Source: an uncultured Eubacterium sp. (GTDB lineage: Bacteria > Bacillota > Clostridia > Lachnospirales > Lachnospiraceae). From it: a stretch of DNA of 64,000 nt. Below the pieces are notes generated by a model. That model was not told the DNA's origin. It ran no database searches and worked only from the letters and a program-made list of their open reading frames with translations. Position 1 is the stretch's first letter. Each line of letters begins with the position of its first letter. Below are positions 63,699-64,000 of the stretch, in pieces. Both the position numbers and the translations under genes were made by a program. Location: assembly GCA_910584795.1 (NCBI GenBank), contig CAJUBZ010000001.1, positions 285,205 through 349,204 of the forward strand, in the 5' to 3' direction.

Positions 63699-64000
63699 TA
63701 CTTTTTCTCCCTATATTTACACAGTTATTTATAAAAAATATCTTTTTATTCATCTTTATTATTTCCAATAATTATAAATTTATAATTGTAATACATAATC
63801 TAATTTCAAATTCCGGTTTGTAAGGGAGTGACTCTCCTGCTGGAACAATGCAGACAGCGAATATCTTCACCTCAAGTCTTGAACATTTATACAAAATAAA
63901 AATAATACTGAATATTTTAAGCACCGACTTCATCTTCGAAAAATACCTGATGATTTTTTCGAAGGTAAGTCTGGACATTTGATTTTGTGAATCAAATGTC
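63699..64000. other. 302-nt end region, no convincing gene
   Basis: Contains an open minus-strand frame (63772-63978, 68 codons, no clear ribosome site and no family I recognise) and two neighbouring hairpins: CTTCGAAAAAT / ATTTTTTCGAAG (63934-63964) and GACATTTGATT / AATCAAATGTC with a 5-nt loop (63974-64000). The promoter of pfkA-ppk1 should lie near the left end, but no clear one was found. Confidence 0.4.

Noticed and set aside
63772..63978. 68-codon minus-strand frame upstream of pfkA
   Set aside because: No ribosome site, no recognisable family, overlaps a hairpin; kept only as a remark in the region entry.

Overview
The window is AT-rich, densely coded DNA from a low-GC, endospore-forming Clostridia bacterium, most likely a Lachnospiraceae relative (inference from gene content and order). 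It carries Spo0A, SpoIVB and a complete spoIIIAA-AH operon, with glgA, rex, dxs, larBCE and cell-surface proteins rich in BIG2 repeats. No rRNA, tRNA, CRISPR array, prophage or intact insertion sequence was recognised.

Layout. 1-1545: 3' part of rqcH. 1597-3039: glgA. 3080-15219 (minus strand): a conserved clostridial housekeeping/sporulation block. Read in the direction of transcription it is asp23-nusB-xseA-xseB-ispA-dxs-tlyA-nadK-argR-recN-spoIVB-(SseB/FHA gene)-spo0A. 15355-36835: an accessory stretch lying between asp23 and spoIIIAH, which are usually close neighbours in Clostridia. It holds an RHS/YD-repeat secreted protein with a small two-helix membrane protein; palindromic repeats; a dlt-like acylation module (SGNH, MBOAT, AMP-ligase, carrier protein) placed 18 nt behind a taurine/nitrate-type ABC importer; a secreted SGNH/BIG2 protein; a MacB/FtsX-type ABC pair; and a feoA-feoA-feoB-small Cys-rich protein operon divergent from a DtxR-family regulator. 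36911-41424: spoIIIAH to spoIIIAA. 41554-42843: BIG2/polysaccharide deacetylase. 42882-46190: glutamine-type amino-acid ABC importer and a threonine/serine dehydratase. 46373-48830: a decayed membrane-protein gene, a DUF2935 gene, rlmH and a two-helix membrane protein. 48978-51896: larC-larB-larE. 52053-57379: HAD phosphatase, yebC, mazF/ndoA, alr, nnrD/E and rex. 57586-60505: ABC-F ATPase and arcC. 60607-63698: ppk1 and pfkA. The last 300 bases hold no convincing gene.

Functional links. The sporulation genes cover the master regulator (Spo0A), the mother-cell-to-forespore channel (SpoIIIA) and the protease that signals sigma-K activation or a later stage (SpoIVB). The feo genes and their regulator share two copies of the inverted repeat GTTAGT-N4-ACTAAC, one lying on the feoA promoter, so iron-responsive control is likely. 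Rex probably represses its own promoter through a box on the -35 element. The best candidate for an undescribed system is the importer-plus-acylation cluster (20895-28602): a small-molecule importer appears to share a transcript with genes able to activate a small acid, load it on a carrier protein and transfer it across the membrane to a surface polymer. The RHS protein with its downstream membrane protein, and the palindromic repeats in its leader, are the next most interesting.
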